Source: Nitrospira sp. (GTDB lineage Bacteria > Nitrospirota > Nitrospiria > Nitrospirales > Nitrospiraceae). Taken from it: 33,403 nt of DNA. The stretch is from contig JARFPM010000035.1 in NCBI GenBank assembly GCA_030444405.1, forward strand, positions 1 through 33,403. Reading direction: 5' to 3'. The notes beneath the pieces were generated by a model. The model saw only the letters and a list, made by a program, of their open reading frames with translations. It searched no databases and was not told where the DNA came from. Both the position numbers and the translations under genes were made by a program. How positions within the stretch are numbered: position 1 is the stretch's first letter; every line of letters starts with the position of its first letter. Positions 24,785 through 33,345 of this stretch are shown here, one piece after another.

Positions 24785-25090
24785 TCATACCTTGACGCGG
24801 CTTTGCTCCCAGACTCGAAAGGCTGCTAAGTCCTGCGCCATGCTGTGCAAAAGGAAAACCAGCACCGCCGCATCATCCATCAAGCCGATACCGGGAATAA
24901 AGTCCGGCAGGAAATCGACGGGGCTCAACACATAGATCAGTGCGGCGACCAGCGAGGCGAGTGTGCGCGCGGACAGGCCCCGATAGTCGCCGTCTTTCCA
25001 CGCCTTCAATAGCCGAAACAAGAGGGGAAGATCCGTCCAGAGATGACCGATCATGCGCAATAACTCAAAGAACCTTGTCGATATCTTCAT
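24785..25090 (-). CDS. DUF1232 (YkvA-like) membrane protein
   Basis: 101 residues. The signature LIYVLSPVDFLPDFIPGIGLMDDAAVLVFLL identifies the DUF1232 family, whose members have a central hydrophobic segment and unknown role. The start at 25088-25090 is chosen for GGAGGTG five bases upstream; the frame is open to 25138. It is the last gene of a same-strand series after the RuBisCO-like protein, about 100 bases downstream of it. Confidence 0.85.
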   Translation of the reverse strand: MKISTRFFELLRMIGHLWTDLPLLFRLLKAWKDGDYRGLSARTLASLVAALIYVLSPVDFLPDFIPGIGLMDDAAVLVFLLHSMAQDLAAFRVWEQSRVKV

Positions 25091-25192
25091 GTTCACCTCC
25101 GTGAGGACTGGTCTTGTGCTACAAGCCCGCAGTGTCATCTAGAATACCAAGGGACGACGATTTTAGGAAGCCGTGCGGCCTGGGGTGTTGGA

Positions 25193-26326
25193 TCATTCTC
25201 CCAGGACACGATGAAACTCCTTCATTGCGGCAACGACACCTCCAGGGAATTGTTGGATACGACTCCCCAAGATAAAAATCATCTCCTTGCCTAAGGCAGA
25301 GCTCAACTCCTCCAGACGACCAGGGCCGATGCGTCCACCGACCGCGGGCATCATAGATCTGAGACAACCCCAAGACCGCCGACAGTGCTCTGCTACCAAG
25401 ACACAGTCTTCTCGCGACATCGGATAGTCTGAACCGAACGTCGGATAGATGCTCAGGTCCGAGCCGACCAATCGAGGCAGGAGCCCATAGATGACAGGAG
25501 AGGTGAGCCCGCCCCCGCCTCGATCGACAGAGGTTCCGAGCATGGACGGATGGCTCGCGATCGGCAGAGCAATCGCTTCGTCCGACCGAAGCGCTCTCAA
25601 GGCATCCAAGCCGGTTAAGCCAGGCGCGACCAAGAGGCCTGATGCGCCCAGATTCCTGGCCTGTGCTGCTCGCCGCCGCATGGTATCCAAGGATCCACTG
25701 ACGTGCGCAAAATACAGACAGGGTCTTCCTCGACATGCGCTTGCCCGCGCAATGGCTTCGGCACAGCGAGAGACTCGTTCTTCAAAGCGACACCATCGTT
25801 GATCGACCAGACTCTGGTCGTCCTTGATCAAATCGACGCCTCCCTCGACAAATTGAACAGCCAACTCGGCGAGCTCCTGAGGAGTGCGGCCTAACGGCTT
25901 CAGGACCGCGCAGAGTAGTGGGCGACGGGAAACGCCGATCGCCTGCCTGAGTCCATCGATTCCCAATCGTGGTCCCGGCCACGACGAAAGCAGTCCGTTC
26001 GTCATCTCGAACGACAGCAACGTCACGTCTCCACGAAGACTGCTGGTCCCAAACAAGACATTGAGCAAATCGCTGCATTCGCCGCTGAGCAGGTCGCCGC
26101 GGAAGCGGATGTTGGCTTGATATCGACCTCCGGCAGTTGCCTTCAAATCTTCTACGCGGCCGAGAATCGTGGAATGAAGCGAAGGCGGAAGGAGATTGCT
26201 CTCTGCTTCAATGGTCTGGTCATAACAGATACGCTCCGCCCTGCTTCGAGCCATCGACTCAGGTCCATCGACCTCGTAGATCGCCGTGAGAAACTCCGAG
26301 GCATCATATTCATGACCGTGCCTCAT
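25193..26326 (-). CDS. RuBisCO-like protein (form IV type)
   Basis: 377 residues with the RuBisCO large-subunit fold: an N-terminal domain opening FLTAIYEVDGPESM and a barrel with AVLKPLGRTPQELAEL (Lys143) and GGVDLIKDDQSLVDQ. By-eye alignment keeps the carbamylated Lys (168) and the two following Asp, but the metal-binding Glu is Gln171. His259 (ASHPSML) replaces the His-Arg pair, the later His and the loop-6 Lys are not found, and the phosphate-binding Ser-Gly-Gly reads Val-Gly-Gly (PAVGGRI). It should not fix CO2; relatives act as enolases, isomerases or sugar-acid phosphate decarboxylases, and the KPLG and KDDQ variants look closest to that last group. ATG follows the OPT stop directly, with AGGAG upstream. 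Confidence 0.88.
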   Translation of the reverse strand: MRHGHEYDASEFLTAIYEVDGPESMARSRAERICYDQTIEAESNLLPPSLHSTILGRVEDLKATAGGRYQANIRFRGDLLSGECSDLLNVLFGTSSLRGDVTLLSFEMTNGLLSSWPGPRLGIDGLRQAIGVSRRPLLCAVLKPLGRTPQELAELAVQFVEGGVDLIKDDQSLVDQRWCRFEERVSRCAEAIARASACRGRPCLYFAHVSGSLDTMRRRAAQARNLGASGLLVAPGLTGLDALRALRSDEAIALPIASHPSMLGTSVDRGGGGLTSPVIYGLLPRLVGSDLSIYPTFGSDYPMSREDCVLVAEHCRRSWGCLRSMMPAVGGRIGPGRLEELSSALGKEMIFILGSRIQQFPGGVVAAMKEFHRVLGE

Positions 26327-28124
26327 CTATGGTTGCTCCTGCGACGCCGCTTCAATCGGAGTTGTCTGGTCACGCCCCACCGCGATCCGATAGAGCGCGA
26401 ATCCTACGATGGCCACCATACCAAGCCCAGGCCACCCGCCGAACGGAGGAACGGCAAACATCGTAAAGGGATCGGCGCTGAAGCCGGGCCACAGTGCGGA
26501 GAGGGCGATCGGCATCGCGAGCATGATGCCCATTAAGGCTTCACCGGTGATCAGTCCGGCGGCAAAGAGCAACCCCCGCTGCGACGGCTCATGCGCCCCG
26601 CCCGGTCGTCTATTTGCCAAAGCCCCAATCATGCCGCCCAGCAAGATGGCCGCCGACAGTTTCAGCGGCAGGTAGATCCCAAGTGCCACAGCAAGTACAG
26701 GTAACCTCAACGTACTGCCACGGAGTTCTTGCCGTCGATCCGCCAGAATGATCAGAACCCCGATCACGGCACCCAGTCCTACGAGAGGCCAGGGCAATCC
26801 TGCTCCGAACACGCTCCGCGTCAGGTTGGCGATCAATGTGGCCTGCGGCGCAGCAGACGACTGCTCCGATCACCAATGCGGCCGCCGGTCCTGCCGGATG
26901 CCCGGATCCCATGAAGAGCACGAGCAGCAGGGCGGCGACCATAGTAGTGGCGACCGTCACCCCTGAGACGGGATTGCTGGAACTTCCGACCATCTCCGCC
27001 ATATACGCGGCGACCGACGAGAAGAGGAAGGCGGCAAGTGCCATCACGATCGTCATCAGAAGGCCGAGAAGGGAATTGCCCACGACCGTCGAGTAGATCC
27101 AGACCATCGGCAGGAGTGACAGGCCGAATGGCAAGACGATCCATAGGAATGGAGCGTCCTGTTCTGTCCGTAACAGTTTCGCGGTATGTTCTTGCGCCGC
27201 GGATGCACGATAACTTGCTCGGAGCGTCTGAAGACTCTTCCAGACCGGCTCACGCAATTTCGTGAGTGTCCACAGCCCGCCCGTCAGCATTGCTCCGATG
27301 CCGACGTATCGAATCTGCCCGCTCCAGATCGACATCGCCGCCGCTAGTCCTGTCCGATCGGGTGGTAGGCCATGGACGAGTCCATAAGCGGGCATCAGGA
27401 TGACCCATCCGATGACCCCTCCAAGAAAGACCACCACAGCTGTCTGTAGACCGACGATGAATCCAACGGCAAGAAGCGCCGGCGAGAGGTTGAGTCCTGC
27501 GTAGAACACGGTGTGCCAAACCTGGGTAGCCCCTTCCAGCGATTCTGTCCACACACGCAGGCCGCTCTCGCCGAACTTCACCAGGCCACCGAGCAGAGCG
27601 GCTGAGAAAAGCGACCGAGAATTGCGCGTGGATTCCCGTGAGCCGGCCGTGCTCCGTTCAACCGTGCCGATCTTGAGGACTTCCGCCGTCGCCACTCCTT
27701 CAGGAAACCGCAATCGTGTCGTCACGATCAGCGCCCGCCGCAACGGGATCGTAAAGAGCACGCCGAGCAACCCACCGACCACAGCGATGAGAACGGTCTG
27801 CCAGTAGTCAAATGCAGACCAATATCCGACCAGCAGGAGTGCGGGAATCGTGAAGATGACGCCGGCCGCCAACGCTTCACCCGATGAAGCCGCGGTTTGA
27901 ACGATGTTGTTTTCAAGAATATTCGACTCCCGGAACAACCGTAGAATCGCCATAGAAGCGACTGCCGCAGGAATAGACGCAGACACCGTCATGCCGGCAA
28001 ACAAGCCTAGGTAGGCATTGGCAGCTGCCAAGACCGCTGCCAGGATGACCGACAACACGACCGCTTTGACGGTAATCTCAGGGAGTATGACTGTGGCAGG
28101 GACGAGAGGCTGGGAATCCTTCAT
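26327..28124 (-). pseudogene. OPT-family oligopeptide transporter, disrupted by deletion and frameshift
   Basis: The first part (28124 to about 26851; MKDSQPLVPATVILPEITVK...) is a polytopic OPT transporter, with ENNIVQTAASSGEALAAGVIFTIPALLL and NPVSGVTVATTMVAALLLVLFMG. It is in frame up to ALVIGAVVCCAA and then runs into nonsense, stopping at 26610. The real C-terminus is in another frame from about 26845 (QATLIANLTRSVFGAGLPWPLVG, then GIYLPLKLSAAILLGGMIGA and GLITGEALMGIML) and ends at 26327. Family members normally have an AIAGDxxQDLKxGxLVGATP segment and following helices between these points; here they are missing. I estimate 70-85 residues lost, with the frame shifted. Substrates of relatives are oligopeptides or metal chelates. 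Confidence 0.8.
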
Positions 28125-28165
28125 GATAGCCGGTCATGATAGTCAGCCTTTCGTGATCACACAAG

Positions 28166-29905
28166 CTACTCGCGAAACAGTCGTACGGGCACTCTCCGGC
28201 CCTTGATGCGAGCGCGACCAAGTACTTCGATAATGTCCGAGGCCATGGAGGCCGGGACATCGACGATGGAAAACCGTTCTTCGATTTCAATCGAACCGAT
28301 CACGTTGGAATGAACCTTCGCCTCATTGGCGATGGCCCCCACGAGATCACCCGGTCTGATGCCCGCCTCGTGCCCGGCTCCCACATACACTCGCGCCATA
28401 CCCGCTTCCCGCCCACCTCGCTGCAATCGTCTCGCTGGCTGGCGGTCGATTCCGGCGGATCCTCCGCGAGACGGACCACCAGCTCGACCAGCATGCTGAA
28501 TCGATCGTGCCATGTCCGGCGATCTTGGTGGTGCGACCGGGATTTCCTGTTCCGGGCGATCCCAGCCCTGCGCGCGGACCAATAACTTGATCGCTGCTGC
28601 TGCGATGTCTGCTGGCGGATGGGCGGAAAGTCGCTCGACAAGGGGCTTGAAGGCATCCAGTTGTCCATCGAGTAACACCTCATCCATCATGGCTTGCACA
28701 CGATCTAACTGTTTGGCACGAAGGTCGGCCACGCGTGGAAGCGGTAAAACAACGACGCGAGCTTTTGTGTGCTGCTCAATTGTCCGCAGCAGCCGTTGTT
28801 CGCGAGGATCGAGGATCGTGATGGCCACGCCTTCCCGACCAGCTCGGCCAGTCCGGCCGATCCGATGTACATAGACCTCAGCAGAGGACGGAAGGTCGTA
28901 GTTGATCACGTGTGACACCTGTGGAATATCCAGCCCGCGTGCCGCCACATCGGTTGCCACCAGCAATTCCGTTTGCCCTGTCTTGAAAGCCTGCATCACA
29001 CGTTCACGCTGCCCCTGGCTCATGCCACCGTGGATCGCCTCAGCTCGATGACCGCGGCCGATCAGCATCGCCGTTACTTCGTCCACTTCCAGCCTGGTTC
29101 GGCAAAAGACGAGCGCTGACTTTGCACCCGCTACATCGACCACGCGGGCCAGTGCGGCAGCTCGGTGCGATCTCACTACGACATAAGCCGTCTGCTGGAC
29201 GCGCGGGGCCGTGCCGGCCTTAACCGGTTCTTTCGCAATCGTGATCTCGGCCGGATTGCGGAGATGCCGGTGGGCAATCGAGCGAATCCTTGGAGGCATC
29301 GTCGCCGAGAATAATGCAGTCTGTTTGGTCTTGGGCGTCTGCTCGAGAATCGCATCCAGATCATCCGCGAACCCCATGTCGAGCATTTCATCCGCTTCAT
29401 CCAAGACGACGAACCTCACCTCTTGTAATTTCAACGTTCCACGACGGATATGGTCCAGCGCACGCCCAGGTGTCGCGACGACGACATCCACTCCCCGCTT
29501 CAACGCGTACAGCTGTGGACCGATGGCCTGTCCACCGTACACCGGTAACACACTTATCCGTAATTCCTTTCCGTACCGCTGCACTGCTTCCCCGACTTGG
29601 ATCGCTAACTCGCGGGTCGGCACGAGCACAAGCGCCGATGGACGAACCTTCCCGTCATGACCGATTCGTTGCAGCATCGGCAGCGCGAAGGCTGCGGTCT
29701 TGCCCGTACCGGTCGCCGCTTGCCCAAGCAGATCTCGACCCGCTAAGAGCGGTGGAATGGCTTCGCGTTGGATCGGCGTGGGTTCTTCGTAGCCCAATGC
29801 CTCCAGCGTCGCGAGGAGCGGCGCTTCGAGACCTAGCGACACGAACCCGGGCGAAAATCCTTTCGCGGTCGGCCCGACGTTTACTGAAGGATGGTGCTGT
29901 TTCAT
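28166..29905 (-). CDS. DEAD-box RNA helicase with C-terminal DbpA-type RNA-binding domain
   Basis: About 579 residues. Q motif GYEEPTPIQ (about 38-46), Walker A ATGTGKT (64-70), DEAD (169-172, FVVLDEADEMLDMG), SAT (200-202), and HRIGRTGRAGR in the second RecA domain. A linker rich in Arg and Gly follows, then ARVYVGAGHEAGIRPGDLVGAI... to RVPVRLFRE, a DbpA/CsdA-type RNA-binding domain. Function: RNA unwinding in ribosome assembly or cold adaptation, inferred from the family. The start MKQHHPSVNV at 29903-29905 is chosen; the frame is open to 29986. It is 41 bases upstream of the OPT gene on the same strand. Confidence 0.92.
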   Translation of the reverse strand: MKQHHPSVNVGPTAKGFSPGFVSLGLEAPLLATLEALGYEEPTPIQREAIPPLLAGRDLLGQAATGTGKTAAFALPMLQRIGHDGKVRPSALVLVPTRELAIQVGEAVQRYGKELRISVLPVYGGQAIGPQLYALKRGVDVVVATPGRALDHIRRGTLKLQEVRFVVLDEADEMLDMGFADDLDAILEQTPKTKQTALFSATMPPRIRSIAHRHLRNPAEITIAKEPVKAGTAPRVQQTAYVVVRSHRAAALARVVDVAGAKSALVFCRTRLEVDEVTAMLIGRGHRAEAIHGGMSQGQRERVMQAFKTGQTELLVATDVAARGLDIPQVSHVINYDLPSSAEVYVHRIGRTGRAGREGVAITILDPREQRLLRTIEQHTKARVVVLPLPRVADLRAKQLDRVQAMMDEVLLDGQLDAFKPLVERLSAHPPADIAAAAIKLLVRAQGWDRPEQEIPVAPPRSPDMARSIQHAGRAGGPSRGGSAGIDRQPARRLQRGGREAGMARVYVGAGHEAGIRPGDLVGAIANEAKVHSNVIGSIEIEERFSIVDVPASMASDIIEVLGRARIKGRRVPVRLFRE

Positions 29906-30275
29906 GATGGATGCAGCTACCTTTCTCTTCCTACTGGGGATGAGCGCGTAATCGCAGAGCTTGAGACGCGATGACTCACGAGACACCGATGTTACGTTGA
30001 ATGAAGCGGAAGCGCAAGGTTGGTACGAATGAGTCCAAGGGAAACGCCGTCACGCAAATCTATCGGGTGCTAGCTCCAATCGAGGATGACCGGAGAGAGA
30101 TTCTGACCCCTTCGGAAGAAATCTGTTTCGCTGAGGTGATCGCTCTTGAAGCCTGGGCGGACGGGATATTCTACACCAGCCCGCCCAGATGAAGTCAGCA
30201 GCTCACACAGAGACGTTCACGATCCACACCGCCGCACCACAGAGATCCGTACACAGCCATCCGCCCGCGCGATCT
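29906..30275. other. Intergenic stretch, possible short ORF
   Basis: Upstream region of the helicase gene. A plus-strand frame at 30001-30192 would encode 63 residues (MKRKRKVGTNESKGNAVTQI... ending ADGIFYTSPPR) with protein-like composition, but no ribosome binding site is visible and I do not accept it as a gene. Nothing else is seen. Confidence 0.3.
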
Positions 30276-30596
30276 TTAGTATTTCGGCAAGGCCAAGGCG
30301 CGCACCTGCACTAACTGATTCTGTCCCGGCATCAGGAACATCATCTGTGCCAGCGCGCGATACGTTGCCTCTAACTCACGACACCGATCGACGAATCGAC
30401 TGGCGGACAGCCGGGGAAAGTATTCGCGGTGCCGCTCGTAAAAGAGCGCTCGGCGTCCCCAACGTTCGGCCTTGAAGATGCACAACCGGGTGACCAATTC
30501 CAAAAGATGGTTCGGTGACAACCGCTTAGAGCCCCGTCTCACGGAAGGAGAGATCACAGAGGTGGATGTAGTCAGTCCTTTTGTCACTTCTTTCAT
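30276..30596 (-). CDS. Basic hypothetical protein (106 residues)
   Basis: AGGAGG stands seven bases before the ATG at 30594-30596. The product is strongly basic (VRRGSKRLSPNHLLELVTRL, then KAERWGRRALFYERHREYFP and ASRFVDRCRELEATYRALAQ), mostly helical in appearance, with no signal peptide. A nucleic-acid-binding role is possible from charge alone; no family is recognised. Its start codon overlaps the stop codon of a 29-codon ORF upstream, suggesting coupled translation. Confidence 0.65.
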   Translation of the reverse strand: MKEVTKGLTTSTSVISPSVRRGSKRLSPNHLLELVTRLCIFKAERWGRRALFYERHREYFPRLSASRFVDRCRELEATYRALAQMMFLMPGQNQLVQVRALALPKY

Positions 30597-30682
30597 AACG
30601 CGTCCTCCTTGTGCGATGTGTCTGAACTTTCGCCTCGAGCAACGTGACTCAAGCGCCTCGCGCGCTCACAGTCTCGGCTCAT
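30593..30682 (-). CDS. 29-residue leader ORF coupled to the downstream gene
   Basis: ATG at 30680-30682 is preceded at eight bases by AAGGAG. The frame reads MSRDCERARRLSHVARGESS, then DTSHKEDAL, and ends in TGA, which overlaps the next gene's ATG as ATGA. Both ORFs have strong ribosome binding sites. It could be a regulatory leader peptide or a small protein; it has no membrane segment. Confidence 0.45.
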   Translation of the reverse strand: MSRDCERARRLSHVARGESSDTSHKEDAL

Positions 30683-30806
30683 TCTGGTATCTCCTTATAG
30701 TCCCGCAACATGAAGAGATCATTAGGAGAAGATGAAAACTTTTTCATAGAGGGCCGAAAGTCGTGTATCACCGCCATCCCGAACTGGCGAGACGGCTTGG
30801 GGGCTC

Positions 30807-30885
30807 TAGCAGGCTGCGGAAAGACTCATTTGGCCCCCTATAGCCGTCACGAATTTCGAGGGTTGAGACGACGCTGAACAACCAT
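30807..30885. repeat. Possible decayed arm of the same repeat family
   Basis: TAGCAGGCTGCGGAAAGAC at its left end resembles the right end of the adjacent element read on the minus strand (TAGCAGGATGCGGAAAAAAC). The rest has no clear partner arm. It may be a truncated second copy. Confidence 0.4.
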
Positions 30886-31010
30886 GCAGGATGCTCAAAA
30901 AGGCCGTCCAGCAAGGCCGCAGCGAGCGAAGGGCGAATCGTACTCTGTGCCGTACGTTGAGCCTCTGAGTGATGCGAGAACGCCGCTGGCGGGTTTTTTC
31001 CGCATCCTGC
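30886..31010. repeat. About 125-base imperfect inverted-repeat element
   Basis: The ends GCAGGATGC (30886-30894) and GCATCCTGC (31002-31010) are perfect inverted repeats. The complementarity continues imperfectly inwards, for example CCGTCCAGC against GCTGGCGGG, with AAAAAG and TTTTTT at matching places, down to CGTAC-tctgtgc-CGTACG at the centre. The whole unit could form one long hairpin. No ORF. I recall near-identical sequences scattered between genes in Nitrospira genomes, but could not check. Its right end touches the stop codon of the lipoprotein gene, so it may end that transcript. Confidence 0.6.
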
Positions 31011-31474
31011 TAGTCGGCGCAGGTACAGTCCGGAAGGACTTCGGTGGCAATGTAGGTCAGGTTGTTGGCGTAGGAGACAAACCCCTTCTGGCGTCCAAAG
31101 AGTGTCAGCACACAGTCTGCCCCCTTACGGTCGATAAAAAATCGGTAGTCGGTACCGGATGGAGCCGCAATGGCGAAGGGGCGTGGTCCGAGATCGTGGG
31201 TGGTAAGGGTGGAGACCGTTTTGCCTGCCAGAGCGTCCGCAGCTTCAGGTTTTTCACCCTCGTGAGTGAGAATTGTCGACAGTTGACGAGTAAACGAAGT
31301 GCGACAGGATTCCTCCGAAAGATTCGTTACCTTGGCCACCGTGGCGCAGCCGGCTGTCGTAAGGACAATCGCCAGGAATAATGCCCGGGACCGGTGGACC
31401 GGGTACACCGACTGCCCCATGGGAAGCAGGCTGGCCATGGAGCGGAAGTGTAGCCTCCACCAGTCCGATTGCAC
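31010..31474 (-). CDS. Putative lipoprotein
   Basis: The N-terminal hydrophobic segment ALFLAIVLTTAGC carries a lipobox ending at Cys43, so the mature protein would be anchored by lipidation and continue ATVAKVTNLSEESC. The rest (about 110 residues) has a TSFTRQLSTILTHEGEKPEA helix and strands such as TDYRFFIDRKGADCVLTLFG; no family is recognised. The first ATG (31474) has AGG upstream and is 12 bases after the previous gene, but gives an unusually long n-region; ATGs at 31438 and 31420 give more typical signal peptides. The stop codon overlaps the repeat element. Confidence 0.6.
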   Translation of the reverse strand: MQSDWWRLHFRSMASLLPMGQSVYPVHRSRALFLAIVLTTAGCATVAKVTNLSEESCRTSFTRQLSTILTHEGEKPEAADALAGKTVSTLTTHDLGPRPFAIAAPSGTDYRFFIDRKGADCVLTLFGRQKGFVSYANNLTYIATEVLPDCTCAD

Positions 31475-31486
31475 AACCTGATTCTC

Positions 31487-32266
31487 TTACCGCTCAGGGG
31501 GTGCAAAGCCGACGTCGGCGATGGCAATGGCTTGGACTGGAGGAGAGGCCCCCTCGAATCTCGCCGGAAACACATACAAGCGCTCCCCAACCGACAACAG
31601 CAGCCGATATTCCTTTTCGGCATCACTGCGCAAATACAACGTGGGCAACGAGGATGTCGGTTGTTTATCGACCCGTGCCCAATTCAGGCCGAGCTGCGCA
31701 GGGATCACATAGAGAGCGGCGGCAATCACGGCGAATGCGATATACGTCATCGACAGATCAATGAACCGGCCCCGTGTATAGAACCGCACTACAACCAGCT
31801 CGAGTGCAGAACTGAACAAGAGCAGAATCGAGGCGACACCGATAATGGATAGAACGATAGCCGAAGCGACATAGCTGAATGCGCTCAAGAGCTGGGTCAT
31901 CACTAAGAGGGCGAGCAAGAACCAAGGACCATACTGAACCAAGACCACGGAGAGCCTGAACTGAAAGCCCGCAGTCACGTCGTATTGACTCCCGATCACC
32001 ACGAGGTTCGTAGTAGCCAGATACCCGAAGTAAAGCATCAGTAACAGCGGCACCCAGCTTTGACTAAAATAGGTCGTCGCCGGAGCCTCCTCTAAAATCC
32101 AAGAGGCTCCAAATTCTGAAAAATAGGCCTTCGTGTAAATCGATCCGGCGAGATATGCCACCCCAGTAACGGCGGCCAACCCAGCCAATGCTTTCGGCGT
32201 CTGCTCGATGAGTCGTCGGGCCCCGGCTCGGGAAGATTTGTTCTTGTCAGGGTCGTTGCGTGGCAT
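31487..32266 (-). CDS. Polytopic membrane protein of unknown function
   Basis: 259 residues. About five transmembrane helices: ALAGLAAVTGVAYLAGSIY, WVPLLLMLYFGYLATTNLVVI, YGPWFLLALLVMTQLL, SYVASAIVLSIIGVASILLLF and DLSMTYIAFAVIAAALYVIP. A soluble C-terminal part follows (about 207-259, SLPTLYLRSDAEKEYRLLLSVGERLYVFP). The N-terminus is basic and cytoplasmic (MPRNDPDKNKSSRAGARR). No family recognised. It is 12 bases or more upstream of the lipoprotein gene, probably in one operon. Confidence 0.65.
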   Translation of the reverse strand: MPRNDPDKNKSSRAGARRLIEQTPKALAGLAAVTGVAYLAGSIYTKAYFSEFGASWILEEAPATTYFSQSWVPLLLMLYFGYLATTNLVVIGSQYDVTAGFQFRLSVVLVQYGPWFLLALLVMTQLLSAFSYVASAIVLSIIGVASILLLFSSALELVVVRFYTRGRFIDLSMTYIAFAVIAAALYVIPAQLGLNWARVDKQPTSSLPTLYLRSDAEKEYRLLLSVGERLYVFPARFEGASPPVQAIAIADVGFAPPER

Positions 32267-32739
32267 GGGTCACGACGGAGATGCTGAAATGGCCGGTCAT
32301 CCCTGCTTGTCTTTCGACATCAACCGGTGTGGATTAAGCTACTCTTCCGGACGGCCCAACACAAGGGAGGGAGATGGGTGGAGATTCAGGAGAAATAGGA
32401 ATCGAACCGACGCCGGCGGTCGGCGCCGTACCTCGTTCTAACCGCAACCGGGTATCAAGGTGACGTTCACGCTCAGCTCGCGGGGGCCATCGAGTTCGAC
32501 GGATGTCTTCTTACGTAAAGGTCCTGAGAAGATCGCGACAACCTTGCATAAAGGAGTCTGGTCTTTGGGGGGCGGAATGAGAATCCATCGGAATATTCAT
32601 CGATGACACAGGAAAACGGGGCTCTTGTAAAGGAAGTAGGGCTGGTGTCAACCGATTTGAGGCGGAGATGTTTTCTCAGTACGAGGGCTAATCGAGTGAG
32701 GTGGGACTGCAACAATCATCATTGCTAATCGATGGCGAC
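32267..32739. other. Intergenic stretch without a supported gene
   Basis: Minus-strand and plus-strand frames of 50-80 codons occur (for example minus 32473-32715), but they lack ribosome binding sites and family resemblance. Short GC palindromes near 32413-32430 are of no clear function. Confidence 0.4.
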
Positions 32740-33345
32740 CTAGGCTTTAGAAGCGGCGGCAGCCGCTCCTTCCGTGTTGCACAATTGAATATCTTCCCCA
32801 TACACGCGGTTCAGTAGGTGAAAGCCGCTTGCCTTTTCCGTCACCCGACAGTTTCCGTACGCGATGTTCCAGGCTCCGAGCGTGAGGAGGAGGATGTTCA
32901 GTGCCACGATCCCCACAACCGACAGCACAAAGAACAGCACATCATACTGGAGATCAATCGGCTGGTGGACCGCCGTCATGCTGGAGAAATGGGTCAGGCT
33001 CATGCAGGCGCCAATCAGCATTCCCCCGGAGACGAGTCGCATGTGACTGTCGGCATGGCTGCTGATCAGGTATACGGCCACGGCTCCTGTCGCCCCCGCG
33101 GACAGAAGGGAAAGAACGGCGAGCACTGAATCCTGGGCTGGAGAGACCGGCGGACAGAATGTCAGATTGCCGATGTAGTGAATCGCCCATATTTCAAGAC
33201 CGGCTGCGACGGCACCGATAGTCAGCCAGCGGAACTTGAATGGACCTGGATCGGAAGTGCGCATCCGTTCGGCGATGCTGAGGATGACATAGGCCGCCGC
33301 GCCACCCAGCAGCATCGAGGAAACGGCAAGTGAGGGATCGCACAT
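32740..33345 (-). CDS. Stand-alone MHYT-domain membrane protein
   Basis: About 201 residues. MHYT domains are membrane sensors with paired short motifs proposed to bind a metal, usually joined to signalling domains. Here the motifs are degenerate: WAIHYIGNLTF in place of MHYTGM, and SLTHFSSMTAVH for the second. Six hydrophobic segments are visible, including SSMLLGGAAAYVILSIA and VLFFVLSVVGIVALNILLLTLG. No GGDEF, EAL or kinase domain follows; the C-terminus is a 40-residue polar tail ending in Ala residues. The start may be ATG 33345 or an upstream GTG or TTG (to 33381). Confidence 0.6.
   Translation of the reverse strand: MCDPSLAVSSMLLGGAAAYVILSIAERMRTSDPGPFKFRWLTIGAVAAGLEIWAIHYIGNLTFCPPVSPAQDSVLAVLSLLSAGATGAVAVYLISSHADSHMRLVSGGMLIGACMSLTHFSSMTAVHQPIDLQYDVLFFVLSVVGIVALNILLLTLGAWNIAYGNCRVTEKASGFHLLNRVYGEDIQLCNTEGAAAAASKA

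Noticed and set aside
25193-26326. True CO2-fixing RuBisCO
   Set aside because: The metal-binding Glu, the loop-6 Lys and the phosphate-binding Ser are replaced or missing, so only a RuBisCO-like protein is supported.
30001-30192. 63-codon plus-strand frame
   Set aside because: Protein-like composition but no ribosome binding site; left as a note in the intergenic entry.
30841-31020. CRISPR or tandem repeat
   Set aside because: The repeated parts are inverted, not direct, and there are no spacers of regular length.
32473-32715. 80-codon minus-strand frame
   Set aside because: Composition is not protein-like and no initiation signal is present.
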